The notes under the pieces are model-generated. The model saw only the letters and a program-made list of their open reading frames with translations, was not told where the DNA came from and made no database searches. 64,000 nucleotides of DNA, taken from contig NZ_CP170554.1 in the NCBI RefSeq assembly GCF_042701255.1, forward strand, positions 1,798,001 to 1,862,000, read 5' to 3'. A program made the position numbers and the translations under genes. How positions within the stretch are numbered: position 1 is the first letter of the stretch; every line of letters begins with the position of its first letter. Shown here piece by piece: positions 44,024 through 55,428 of the stretch. The DNA is from Tahibacter sp042701255. Its GTDB lineage: Bacteria; Pseudomonadota; Gammaproteobacteria; Xanthomonadales; Rhodanobacteraceae.

Positions 44024-44043
44024 GAATTGTGGATGTCTGATTC
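44024..44043 (-). repeat. GGACACCCA-family copy upstream of the transposase
   Basis: Plus strand GAATTGTGGATGTCTGATTC, i.e. GACATCCACAATTC on the minus strand, a diverged copy. It is inverted relative to the copies at 42556-42847, so the transposase gene is bracketed by opposing repeats. Confidence 0.65.
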
Positions 44044-44096
44044 TGTTATCGGCTTCGCCGCCTTGCCGGCTGCATCAGGCTCGATGGTGCGCCGGC

Positions 44097-45035
44097 TCAG
44101 CGGCTCCACCAGGCTCCTGGAAAATAGACGCCCGGATCCGGGCGCTCGCGGAACACTTCGCGGCGGAAGCGGAACAGCTCGGCCGGTCGCCCGCCGGTGC
44201 CGGTCGCGAGCCGTCCGGTGCCCTCGACGAGTCCGGCGCTTTCGACGAGCCGGCGGAAGTTCTGCTTGTGCAATCGGTTGCCGCTGAGCGCCTCGACCAC
44301 CTGTTGCAGTTGCAGCAAGGTGAACTCCGGCGGCAGCAGTTCGAATACGACCGGACGGTATTTGAGCTTGCCGCGTACGCGGCCGAGCGCGGTCGCGAGG
44401 ATGCGGCGGTGATCCAGTGCGAGCGCGAAGCCGCTGCCGGTCACGTCGGGCGCGTTCGGATCGCGTTCGCGGCGGGCTTCGGCGACGAGGCCGGCTTCCC
44501 AGAGCAGTTCGTAGCGTTCCAGGGTGCGTTCCGGATCCCAGGGCGCGGTGTCGAGGCCGAAGGTCAGGTCCACGCGTTCGTGCTTGCGCGCGTCGTTCGC
44601 AGCCCAGGCGTGCAGTCGTGGCGCGAGCTCGCGTTCGATGAGCTCGGGGCGGCCGCGGCGCCAGTCTTCCCAGGGCAGATAGGCGTAGCAGTCGCGCCAT
44701 TGCGCGCGCAGGCCGGTCGGCAATGCGTGTTCGCGCACCAGCGCGAGATAGGTCATCGCGATGACGCGCGCGCCGCCGGCGCGCTCGCGCGGATCGCGGA
44801 AGCGGTCGCCGAAGGTGTAGAGCTGTTCGACGTAGCCGAGCGCGAGGCCGGTCTGCTGGGCGACCCAGTCGCGCACGCCGCGCTCCAGGGTCGGATGGGT
44901 TTCGAGATCCAGCGGACCCGAGGGCAGCGCCTCGTCGGCGGTATCGGTGCTGCGCACGGTCAGGATGCGCGGCGCTTCGGCGGTCACCGCGAAGATGACC
45001 GCATCGAGACCGAGATGGACGGCGGGCGAGGGCAT
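44097..45035 (-). CDS. NrtR-like NUDIX/winged-helix regulator
   Basis: 312 residues. The N-terminal half is a NUDIX fold (HLGLDAVIFAVTAEAPRILT), but the Nudix box reads LERGVRDWVAQQTGLALG, with the catalytic Glu residues replaced (RDWVAQQ for REUxEE). The C-terminal half (about 220-312) has the winged-helix pattern FTLLQLQQVVEALSGNRLHK with QNFRRLVESAGLV, as in NrtR repressors. NrtR and related COG4111 proteins repress NAD-synthesis genes by sensing ADP-ribose. No NAD gene is adjacent. The start could instead be the ATG at 45047. Confidence 0.85.
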   Translation of the reverse strand: MPSPAVHLGLDAVIFAVTAEAPRILTVRSTDTADEALPSGPLDLETHPTLERGVRDWVAQQTGLALGYVEQLYTFGDRFRDPRERAGGARVIAMTYLALVREHALPTGLRAQWRDCYAYLPWEDWRRGRPELIERELAPRLHAWAANDARKHERVDLTFGLDTAPWDPERTLERYELLWEAGLVAEARRERDPNAPDVTGSGFALALDHRRILATALGRVRGKLKYRPVVFELLPPEFTLLQLQQVVEALSGNRLHKQNFRRLVESAGLVEGTGRLATGTGGRPAELFRFRREVFRERPDPGVYFPGAWWSR

Positions 45036-45233
45036 GCGCGGCAGCATAGCGGAGTTGACCGTTGCACCGCGGTATGCCGGTAGCGTCGTCGTCACGGCGT
45101 GAGCGCGCGGCGGTGTCCGGTCAGCGGCGGCCTCGATGAGGGTCAGGTGATTCGGCGAGTGCGGCCGTGCCAGGATCGGCGGCGGTCCGCGTGACGATGC
45201 ATTTCGCGTCGGCGGTCCGTTGCCGGTCCGGGC

Positions 45234-45809
45234 TCAGCCCGGCGTGTCGACCGTGATGTCCGGGTCGTCGTAGTGGCTGTAGCGCACGCGCGTCGTCGAC
45301 TTCACGCCCATGAAGCGGCCCTGGGATTCGATCTGCAGCGGCAGGCCGCTGGCGTTGCCTATCCAGACCTTGACGTCGGCCTTGGCCGGCCGGGTCACCG
45401 TATAGCCGTAGATCCGCGCGGCCTCGCCGTCGACGTCTTCCTCGCCGAGCGCGGTGACCTCGAGGTCGCGGGCCAGCTCGTCGAGGGTTTCGCGGTTGCG
45501 GTACTGGCCGACGATGCGGCTTACCGGCACCGGCAGTTTCATGAGGCGGTCGTTGATGCGCGTATAGGCCTCGTCGCCGATGATGATCTGCTCCATGTCG
45601 TCGTTGCCGCTGCTGATGTGGTAGCGGTCCGGCGCGACGAATTCCAGGGTCGACAGCTGCTGGCCTTTCTTCACGTCGGTGACCGTGGCGCAGAAGGTCC
45701 TGGCGGCGAGGAAGCGCGTATAGGCCGCGTGCACGTCCTCGCGCGGGCCGGCCGAGGCCAGGCCGGGCAGGAGCAGCGCCAGGGCGAGAAAAATCGGCGG
45801 CAGGGACAT
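45234..45809 (-). CDS. Periplasmic LolA/LppX-like protein
   Basis: 191 residues with a signal peptide (MSLPPIFLALALLLPGLASA). The mature part (LEFVAPDRYHIS, IIIGDEAYTRINDR, ARIYGYTVTRPAKADVKVWI, LPLQIESQG) follows the half-barrel pattern of outer-membrane lipoprotein-sorting relatives (LolA/LppX). It probably binds a lipid or lipoprotein in the periplasm; it is not LolA itself, for which the length and tail differ. GGAG supports the start. Divergent from the WYL gene. Confidence 0.75.
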   Translation of the reverse strand: MSLPPIFLALALLLPGLASAGPREDVHAAYTRFLAARTFCATVTDVKKGQQLSTLEFVAPDRYHISSGNDDMEQIIIGDEAYTRINDRLMKLPVPVSRIVGQYRNRETLDELARDLEVTALGEEDVDGEAARIYGYTVTRPAKADVKVWIGNASGLPLQIESQGRFMGVKSTTRVRYSHYDDPDITVDTPG

Positions 45810-46087
45810 GCGGTTTCTCCGGAACTGAGACGGGTGGCGGGTACAGTTCCCGTGCACTACGCAAAACGGCGCGCGTCGGGGACAGTGGCTCGTCCCGACG
45901 CGGCGGAGCCTGTCACGGTCAGGGGAAATTCGGTAGAGGCCGGCGCGGACCGGCCTGCCGTCGCCGACGACGGCGGGCCGGTCCGCCCGGATGTGTGCCG
46001 GTCCGGCGCGCATTTGTACTCTTCCGCCCATTTCGACCGCGGCGTGCTCTAGCGCCGGTAACCGGCGAGCCGCCACAATCGGGGCCT

Positions 46088-47059
46088 ATGGACCGTTACG
46101 AACGCATTCTAAGTCTGCACCGCCTGTTGAAGACCGCGCGCTATCCGGTCAGCCTGCAGCGCCTCAAGGACGAACTGGGCTGTTCCCGCGCCACGCTCTA
46201 TCGCGACATCGCGTTCCTGCGCGATGCGCTGGGCGCGCCGATCGAGAGCGGCGAGGGCGATCAGGCCGCCTTCCGCTACGACGAGGCCGAAGCCGAGCGC
46301 TTCGAGCTGCCGGGTCTGTGGCTGACCAGTGACGAGCTGTCCGCGCTGATGGCGCTGAACGAGCTCGTCGCGCGCAGCGGCGCCGGCATCCTCGCCGATG
46401 CGCTGGCGCCGTTCGAGAAGCGCATGCAGGCGCTGCTGTCGGACCACACCAGCGGCGCGCGCCTGCCGACCGAGCGCATCCGCGTGATCGCCAGCGGCAA
46501 CCGCAGGCTCGACCAGATCAGCTTCCGCGTCGTGGCCGGCGCGGTCATGGCGCGGCGCCAGCTCAAGTTCCGCTATCGCGCGCGCTCGACCGGTTCGACG
46601 ACCGAGCGCCTGGTCTCGCCGCAGCGCATCGCCCACTACCGCGACAACTGGTATCTCGACGCCTGGGATCACGAGCGCGAAGGCCTGCGCAGCTTCGCCG
46701 TCGACCGCATCGCTTCGCCGCAGATGCTCGACGAGCCCGCGCTGGACCGCGAAGAGGGCGAGCTGAACCAGCATCTGGCCGCGAGTTACGGCATCTTCTC
46801 GGGCGCGCCCAAGGCCTGGGCCACCCTGCGCTTCTCGCCGCATGCGGCGCGCTGGGTCGCCGACGAGCATTGGCATTCGCAGCAGGAAGGGCATTTCCTG
46901 ACCGACGGCCGCTACGAACTCAAGGTGCCGTACAGCAATTCCAAGGAACTGCTCATGGACGTGCTCAAGTACGGGCCGGATGCCGAAGTCATCGCGCCGC
47001 TGAGCCTGCGCGAGGAAATGAAGATCCTGCTGCAGCTGTCCATAGGCGCGTACCAGTAG
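46088..47059 (+). CDS. WYL-domain transcriptional regulator (YafY-like)
   Basis: 323 residues. An N-terminal winged helix (about 5-60; VSLQRLKDELGCSRATLYRD) precedes a WYL domain (about 150-215) that has DNWYLDAWDHEREGLRSF. A C-terminal WCX domain ends EVIAPLSLREEMKILL. The WYL domain binds nucleic acid or nucleotide ligands. First gene of a three-gene plus-strand unit with patatin and Ser/Thr kinase genes, so those may be its targets or partners. Confidence 0.93.
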   Translation: MDRYERILSLHRLLKTARYPVSLQRLKDELGCSRATLYRDIAFLRDALGAPIESGEGDQAAFRYDEAEAERFELPGLWLTSDELSALMALNELVARSGAGILADALAPFEKRMQALLSDHTSGARLPTERIRVIASGNRRLDQISFRVVAGAVMARRQLKFRYRARSTGSTTERLVSPQRIAHYRDNWYLDAWDHEREGLRSFAVDRIASPQMLDEPALDREEGELNQHLAASYGIFSGAPKAWATLRFSPHAARWVADEHWHSQQEGHFLTDGRYELKVPYSNSKELLMDVLKYGPDAEVIAPLSLREEMKILLQLSIGAYQ

Positions 47060-47075
47060 CGCCGCCGGAGATCGC

Positions 47076-48032
47076 ATGAACCTGCCCGCCCATCCTGCCG
47101 AACCGCCGCGCCGCGGCGCGATTTCCCTGGTGCTGGGCTCCGGCGGCGCGCGCGGCTATGCGCACGTCGGCGTCATCGAGGAGCTGCGCGCGCACGGCTA
47201 CGAGATCCGCTCGGTCGCCGGCAGCTCGATGGGTGCGCTGGTCGGCGGCGTCTATGCGGCGGGCAAGCTCAGCGAGTACCGCGACTGGGCCGTCGGCCTC
47301 AAGACCTTCGACGTGCTGCGCCTGGTCGACTGGAGCTGGCGCGGCGGCGGCCTGATCAAGGGGCAGCGCGTGATCGGCGCGCTGCGCGATCTCGTCGGCG
47401 AGATGAACATCGAGGATCTGCCGATCAGCTATACCGCGGTCGCCGTCGACATCGACGCGCAGCGCGAGGTCTGGTTCTCGCGCGGCTCGCTGTTCGACGC
47501 GATCCGCGCGTCGATTTCCATTCCTACCGTTTTCCGTCCGCATCACTATCAGGGGCGCCGTCTCGTCGACGGCGGCCTGCTCAATCCGGTGCCGGTCACG
47601 CCGACCCTGCGCGATCTGACCGACGCGACGATCGCCGTCGACGTCAACGCCGAGGCCGAAGGCGTGGCCGAGCGGGAAACGCCGATCACACGGCCGGAGA
47701 TCCGCGAGCCCGACGAGGAAGGCCGCTCCACCGGCCTCGGGCGCATCGGTGCGCTATGGGAACGCTTTCTCGAGAACCGCAACAAGCGCGTGGCGATACA
47801 CGAACCCGGCGTGCTCGATCTGTTTGCGCGCTCGCTGGACGTGGTGCAGGAAACCCTGACGCGCTACAAGCTCGCCGCGCAGCCGCCGGATCTGGTCATC
47901 CCGATTCCGCGCAACGTCTGCGCGTTCTACGAATTCCAGCGTGCGGCCGAAGTCATCGAGATCGGCCGCCAGCGCACGCGCGAGGCGCTGGCGCGCTGGC
48001 AGCGCATCAAGCGGCCGCAGGTCTGGCCCTGA
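47076..48032 (+). CDS. Patatin-like phospholipase (RssA/NTE family)
   Basis: 318 residues. The oxyanion glycines are GSGGARGYAHVGV, the nucleophile elbow is GSSMG (Ser51) and the catalytic Asp lies in VDGGLLNPVPV, so the Ser-Asp dyad is complete. There is no signal peptide. It probably releases fatty acids from lipids in the cytosol; RssA/YchK-type proteins are close relatives. It follows the WYL gene by 16 bp and is followed 13 bp later by a kinase gene. Confidence 0.93.
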   Translation: MNLPAHPAEPPRRGAISLVLGSGGARGYAHVGVIEELRAHGYEIRSVAGSSMGALVGGVYAAGKLSEYRDWAVGLKTFDVLRLVDWSWRGGGLIKGQRVIGALRDLVGEMNIEDLPISYTAVAVDIDAQREVWFSRGSLFDAIRASISIPTVFRPHHYQGRRLVDGGLLNPVPVTPTLRDLTDATIAVDVNAEAEGVAERETPITRPEIREPDEEGRSTGLGRIGALWERFLENRNKRVAIHEPGVLDLFARSLDVVQETLTRYKLAAQPPDLVIPIPRNVCAFYEFQRAAEVIEIGRQRTREALARWQRIKRPQVWP

Positions 48033-48045
48033 GGCCGGGCGGCAC

Positions 48046-50802
<2,757 letters not shown>

Positions 50803-50955
50803 GCGGGCGCGATGCGGTGAGTGGGGCGGCTGGGCGCGATGCGGGAAGACGGGATGCGGCCAAGCGTGAGGCACTTACGGTACGGCAACGAATGAGCAGC
50901 TATCGTGCTGCCATGCCTGGGATAGGCGCAGTGCGGCAATGATGGAGGGCGCGAC

Positions 50956-50982
50956 GTTGCGGTTCGCTGCGCTCACCGCAAC
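50956..50982. repeat. Solo REP copy (E)
   Basis: One intact GTTGCGGTTCGC...CCGCAAC copy followed by CTAG (the outer GTAG side, one base altered). It lies in the 414-bp gap between converging kinase and rho genes. Confidence 0.85.
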
Positions 50983-51037
50983 CTAGGTCGCTTGACGCCC
51001 GCCGCGCAGGGCATGGTGCACGACATCGCTGTCTGAC

Positions 51038-51144
51038 TCGCGTAATCGGATGGACTCGCCCTCTCGCTTTGCCTGGTCGAGTTGTCTCACCATCGCCGGC
51101 GCTTTGACGCCTCGGCGAGGGAGCGAGTCCATCCGATTACGCGA
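51038..51144. repeat. Large inverted repeat between kinase and rho
   Basis: A perfect 22-bp inverted repeat (51038-51059 and 51123-51144; core GCGTAATCGGATGGACTCGC) extends to about 30 bp with two mismatches. The loop is about 47 nt and unlike the REP family. It sits just outside the rho terminator. Function unknown. Confidence 0.8.
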
Positions 51145-51165
51145 TCGTTTCGGCGCACTGAAACG

Positions 51166-51193
51166 AAAAAGGCGCGGCCGGAGCCGCGCCTTT
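51166..51193 (-). terminator. Intrinsic terminator of rho
   Basis: An 11-bp stem (AAAGGCGCGGC at 51168-51178 with GCCGCGCCTTT at 51183-51193) and CGGA loop. On the minus strand the stem continues into TTTTT. It begins 23 bp past the rho stop codon. Confidence 0.9.
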
Positions 51194-51216
51194 CGATGTC
51201 GCCGATGCGCCCGGTC

Positions 51217-53010
51217 TCAGCCGCGCTTCATCGTCGCGAAGAACTCGTCGTTGGACTTGGTGTTCTTCATCTTGTCGAGCAGGAATTCCATCGCGGCCAG
51301 CTCGTCCATCGGATGCAGCAGTTTGCGCAGGATCCAGATCTTCTGCAGCATGTCGGGTTCGATCAGCAGTTCCTCGCGGCGCGTGCCGGAACGATTGATG
51401 TTGATCGCCGGGTAGACGCGCTTCTCGGTGATGCGGCGGTCCAGGTGCACTTCCATGTTGCCGGTGCCCTTGAACTCTTCGTAGATGACCTCGTCCATCT
51501 TCGAGCCGGTGTCGACCAGCGCGGTCGCGAGGATGGTCAGCGAGCCGCCTTCCTCGACGTTGCGCGCGGCGCCGAAGAAGCGCTTCGGACGCTGCAGCGC
51601 GTTGGCGTCGACGCCGCCGGTCAGCACCTTGCCCGAGCTCGGCACGACGGTGTTGTAGGCGCGGGCCAGACGCGTGATCGAGTCGAGCAGGATCACGACG
51701 TCGCGCTTGTGCTCGACGAGGCGCTTGGCGCGCTCGATGACCATGTCGGCGACCTGCACGTGGCGTGCGGCCGGTTCGTCGAAGGTGGAGCTGATGACTT
51801 CGGCCGCGCGCACGCCGCGGACCATTTCGGTGACTTCTTCCGGGCGCTCGTCGATCAGCAGGATGATCAGATGCACTTCCGGATGGTTGTGCACGATCGC
51901 CTGGGCGACGTTCTGCAGCATCATGGTCTTGCCGGCCTTCGGCGGCGAAACGATGATGCCGCGCTGGCCCTTGCCGATCGGCGACATCAGATCGAGGATG
52001 CGGCCGCTGATGTCTTCCGAGGAGCCGTTGCCGCGCTCGAGGCGGAACGCCTTGCGCGGGAACAGCGGCGTCAGGTTCTCGAACAGCACCTTGTTCTTGG
52101 ACGCTTCCGGCGGCTCGCTGTTGATGTCGTCGAGCTTGAGCAGCGCGAAGTAGCGTTCGCCGTCTTTCGGCGGACGGATGCGGCCGGTGATGTAGTCGCC
52201 GGTGCGCAGGTTGAAGCGGCGGATCTGGCTCGGGCTGACGTAGACGTCGTCGGGGCCGGCCAGGTAGGACTCGTCGCCGGAACGCAGGAAGCCGAAGCCG
52301 TCCTGCAGGATTTCCAGCACGCCTTCGCCCCAGATGCCGCCGCCGGCGCGCGCATGCGCCTTGAGGATGTTGAAGATGACGTCCTGCTTGCGGGCACGGG
52401 CGACGCCTTCCTGGATGCCGAGGCCTTCGGCGATCTCGAGCACGGCCGCGGCGGGCTTGCGCTTGAGCTCGGTCAGGTTGATCAGCGGACCGTTGCCGCC
52501 GCCGTTGCGCTCGTCGGGAATTTCGTCTTCGTAGTTGCCGCCGCGCATCTGTTGCTGCTGCTGGCGGTTCTGCCGGTTGCGGTTGCGGTTGCGGCCCTCG
52601 CGACGGCCCTGGCCTTGACCCTGCTGGTACTGGCCGCCGCCCTGCTGGCCGTTGTTCTGCGCCTGGCCCTGCGGGTTCTGCGCGTTGTCGCCGTTGCCGC
52701 CGCCGTCGTTGTCGCCGACATTCGCGGTGTTGCCGTTGCCTTCGGCACCGGAGGCGGTGAACAGGTCGTTGTTCGGCGGCTGCTGTTCGCCTTCGCTGCT
52801 GCCGCGTTCCTGGCGCTGCGGGCGTTCTGCACGGGGCGGTGCTTCGTTGCCGGCCTCGTTGCGGGCGGCGGCTTCCGCCTTGGCGGCGGCGCGGGCGGCC
52901 TGCGCTTCGCGGCGCGCGGCGCGCGCTTCGGCGGCGGACGACGGCGATGGGGATTCAGGACGCGCGTCGGCCGTTGCGGCCGAGCCGTTTTCCTTGTTCT
53001 CGATATCAGA
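51217..53010 (-). CDS. rho: Transcription termination factor Rho with long N-terminal extension
   Basis: 597 residues. The standard Rho starts at about residue 170 (LINLTELKRKPAAAVLEIAE). Then come the RNA-binding cold-shock-like domain (DGFGFLRSGDESYLAGPDDV) and the ATPase with Walker A PPKAGKTMM, LLIDERPEEVTEM and the Q/R-loop region. The N-terminal ~170 residues are Gln/Asn/Gly/Arg-rich and disordered, with Q and N runs such as NRQNRQQQQQMRGG. I chose the GTG at 53010 because GAGG lies eight bases upstream; an ATG at 53028 has none. The gene is downstream of trxA. Confidence 0.95.
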   Translation of the reverse strand, partial: SDIENKENGSAATADARPESPSPSSAAEARAARREAQAARAAAKAEAAARNEAGNEAPPRAERPQRQERGSSEGEQQPPNNDLFTASGAEGNGNTANVGDNDGGGNGDNAQNPQGQAQNNGQQGGGQYQQGQGQGRREGRNRNRNRQNRQQQQQMRGGNYEDEIPDERNGGGNGPLINLTELKRKPAAAVLEIAEGLGIQEGVARARKQDVIFNILKAHARAGGGIWGEGVLEILQDGFGFLRSGDESYLAGPDDVYVSPSQIRRFNLRTGDYITGRIRPPKDGERYFALLKLDDINSEPPEASKNKVLFENLTPLFPRKAFRLERGNGSSEDISGRILDLMSPIGKGQRGIIVSPPKAGKTMMLQNVAQAIVHNHPEVHLIILLIDERPEEVTEMVRGVRAAEVISSTFDEPAARHVQVADMVIERAKRLVEHKRDVVILLDSITRLARAYNTVVPSSGKVLTGGVDANALQRPKRFFGAARNVEEGGSLTILATALVDTGSKMDEVIYEEFKGTGNMEVHLDRRITEKRVYPAININRSGTRREELLIEPDMLQKIWILRKLLHPMDELAAMEFLLDKMKNTKSNDEFFATMKRG

Positions 53011-53453
53011 CACGGGCAAACCTCGCATGGGCGCCGTTGGTCGGCATGACGTGCCGACGGGATGGAATCAGGGGATTAACCGGAAGGGGGTGGGGCGCTG
53101 CGCCCCGAAAAACCGGAACTAACTTAGCACTGTGGAATGGACGCGTAAAGCGTGGGCGAACAAGGGGCTGTCACGTCGAGGCCGGTCGAAATCCGCAGCG
53201 CCGGGCAGGCCGATTGCGCTGCCGGACCTGGCCCGACCCGCCGTGGTCGCCGATCGCTGCGATCGCCGCCGGTCTTCTGCGCGCGGCGGCACGGCGGCAT
53301 ACTCGGCGTCTGTCGAAGCGCGGCGCCCGGCGCCGCGCTTCGGTGCGGATCCTGCTCCCAGGGGAGCGAGCGGGTCGCCGCCCGGAGCCGCAGGTTCCGG
53401 CGGCTCCGGGCGCCCGGCGGGCCGGAGGGTTCAGGCGGATTGCCGCGAGAACT
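53011..53453. other. Gap between trxA and rho, with hairpin
   Basis: 443 bp containing the rho leader, with no convincing open frame. A 12-bp perfect stem-loop lies at 53380-53411 (GCCCGGAGCCGC pairs with GCGGCTCCGGGC). Rho genes in other bacteria often have long leaders with autoregulatory attenuation. Confidence 0.55.
53380..53411 (-). terminator. Hairpin after trxA
   Basis: 12-bp perfect stem with an 8-nt loop, 43 bp past the trxA stop, in a very GC-rich stretch. No U-tract. It may terminate trxA or act in the rho leader. Confidence 0.4.
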
Positions 53454-53780
53454 TCAGATCGTACGGTCGATGAGCTGGGTCAGCTGGTTCTTGGTGACCG
53501 CGCCGATCTGGGTCGCTTCGACCTTGCCGTTCTTGAAGATCATCAGGGTCGGAATGCCGCGCACGTTGTAGTTGCGCGGGGTCTTCTGGTTGTGGTCGAT
53601 GTTGACCTTTACCACTTTCATGCGACCCTGGTAGTCCGCGGCAAGCTCGTCGAGCACCGGCGCAATCATCTTGCAGGGGCTGCACCACTCGGCCCAGAAG
53701 TCGACGAGGACCGGTTCCGCCGAGTTCAGCACGTCGGATTCGAAGTTGTCGTCGCTGGTATGGGCGATCAGCTGGCTCAA
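53454..53780 (-). CDS. trxA: Thioredoxin
   Basis: 108 residues, the normal thioredoxin length. The active site is WCSPCK, with Ser in place of the usual Gly, inside VLVDFWAEWCSPC; the cis-Pro loop is GIPTLMIFKNG. It is a cytosolic disulfide reductase. The start is a TTG at 53780 (LSQLIAHTSDDNFE): GGAGA lies upstream with proper spacing, and the next in-frame start (TTG at 53810) has none. The rho gene follows downstream and rhlB is divergent. Confidence 0.95.
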   Translation of the reverse strand: MSQLIAHTSDDNFESDVLNSAEPVLVDFWAEWCSPCKMIAPVLDELAADYQGRMKVVKVNIDHNQKTPRNYNVRGIPTLMIFKNGKVEATQIGAVTKNQLTQLIDRTI

Positions 53781-53997
53781 GGGAATTCTCCGTATTAGAA
53801 TTTCCGCCAAGCTGCGGAAATGTTTGGGTTTAGGCTACACTCGGGCCGTTGCTGGGCAAGGCGGAGCGTGGCAGGGGCGGGAGGGGCGGCATTTGAGCCC
53901 AACCCTTCGCGCGTTTCAAGTTGGGTCTATGGATGGATCCTCAAGTCCCCGGACGGGGCCCGTACCGGGGCCGAGTCCGGATCATCTGGCCATATGA

Positions 53998-55404
53998 ATG
54001 TCCGAGCAAGTATTAACTGATTGTTTCTTCGATAATTTCGACCTGCATCCCAGCCTTCTGGCCGGGTTGCACGAGTCCGGCTTCACCCGTTGCACGCCGA
54101 TCCAGGCGCTGACCCTGCCGGTCGCGCTGGCCGGCCGCGACGTCGCCGGCCAGGCCCAGACCGGCACCGGCAAGACCGGCGCCTTCCTGGTCGCGGCCAT
54201 GCAGCGGCTGCTGACCCTGCCGGCCCTGGCCGAGCGCAAGGAAGCCGATCCGCGCTGCCTGATCCTGGCGCCGACGCGCGAACTCGCGATCCAGATCGAC
54301 AAGGATTTCCGCAATCTCGGCCGGCACACCGGCCTGAAGTCGGCGCTGATCTACGGCGGCGTCGACTACGACAAGCAGCGCGAACAGCTGCGCGGCGGCG
54401 TGGACATCATCATCGCCACGCCGGGCCGCCTGATCGACTACTTCAAGCAGCACGTGTTCAGCCTGCGCGCGGTCGACGTCATGGTCATCGACGAAGCCGA
54501 CCGCATGTTCGACCTGGGCTTCATCAAGGACGTGCGCTTCCTGATGCGCCGCCTGCCGCCGCGCGACCGCCGCCTCGGCCTGCTGTTCTCCGCCACCCTG
54601 AGTTTCCGCGTGCTCGAGCTGGCCTACGAGCACATGAACAATCCCGAGAAGCTGTCGGTCGAGACCGAATCGGTGACGGCGTCGCGCGTGCGCCAGAGCG
54701 TCTATTTCCCGGCCACCGAGGAAAAGATGCCGCTGCTGCTGAACCTGATGTCGGTGCCGGACGTGCAGCGCAGCATCGTGTTCGTGAACACCAAGGTCGC
54801 CGCCGAGCGCGTGACCACGCGCCTGGAACGCCACGGCTTCCGCGTCGGCGCGCTGTCGGGCGACGTGCCGCAGAAGAAGCGCCAGAAACTGCTCGAGCGC
54901 TTCCAGCGCGGCGAGGTCGACGTGCTGGTCGCCACCGACGTGGCCGCGCGCGGCCTGCACATCCCGGCCGTCAGCCACGTCTTCAACTACGACCTGCCGA
55001 ACGATCCGGAAGACTACGTGCACCGCATCGGCCGCACCGCGCGCCTCGGCGCCGAAGGCGATGCGATCAGCTTCGCCTGCGACCTCTACGCGATGGGCCT
55101 GCCGGACATCGAGCGCTTCATCTCGCAGAAGATCCCGGTCGCGACGGTGACGCGCGAACTGCTGATCCCGCCGCCCAGGCGCGAGCGCGCCGCCCATCCG
55201 GCCGATGCGCAGAACGCGATCGACGACGAAGCCGATGCGGCCGAGATCTCGGCCGTGGAAACGGCCAAGAACAGCAACGACGGCAAGCCGCGCCGTCGCC
55301 GCCGGCGTAGCGGCGGTGGTGGCGGTGGACGCTCCGGTGGCGGGCGCTCCGGCGGCGACGGCAAGAACACGACGCCGGCACCGCCGGCGCCGGACGCGTC
55401 CTGA
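53998..55404 (+). CDS. rhlB: DEAD-box RNA helicase RhlB
   Basis: 468 residues. All DEAD-box motifs are present: AQTGTGKTG (Walker A), PTRELA, TPGRLIDY, DEAD at about residue 163, SATL, VATDVAARGLH and HRIGRTAR. The C-terminus is a basic, low-complexity Arg/Gly tail (RRRRRRSGGGGGG) for RNA binding. RhlB is the degradosome helicase; the trxA/rho/rhlB neighbourhood is conserved in gammaproteobacteria and supports the assignment. The start at 53998 overlaps an ATG in another frame at 53994. A GC-rich leader precedes it. Confidence 0.93.
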   Translation: MSEQVLTDCFFDNFDLHPSLLAGLHESGFTRCTPIQALTLPVALAGRDVAGQAQTGTGKTGAFLVAAMQRLLTLPALAERKEADPRCLILAPTRELAIQIDKDFRNLGRHTGLKSALIYGGVDYDKQREQLRGGVDIIIATPGRLIDYFKQHVFSLRAVDVMVIDEADRMFDLGFIKDVRFLMRRLPPRDRRLGLLFSATLSFRVLELAYEHMNNPEKLSVETESVTASRVRQSVYFPATEEKMPLLLNLMSVPDVQRSIVFVNTKVAAERVTTRLERHGFRVGALSGDVPQKKRQKLLERFQRGEVDVLVATDVAARGLHIPAVSHVFNYDLPNDPEDYVHRIGRTARLGAEGDAISFACDLYAMGLPDIERFISQKIPVATVTRELLIPPPRRERAAHPADAQNAIDDEADAAEISAVETAKNSNDGKPRRRRRRSGGGGGGRSGGGRSGGDGKNTTPAPPAPDAS

Positions 55405-55428
55405 CGGACGCCGGTCAGGGGAGGGGCG

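Noticed and set aside
53781..53810. Longer thioredoxin starting at TTG 53810
   Set aside because: The ten extra residues are not seen in thioredoxins and the TTG lacks a ribosome site, whereas the one at 53780 has GGAGA.
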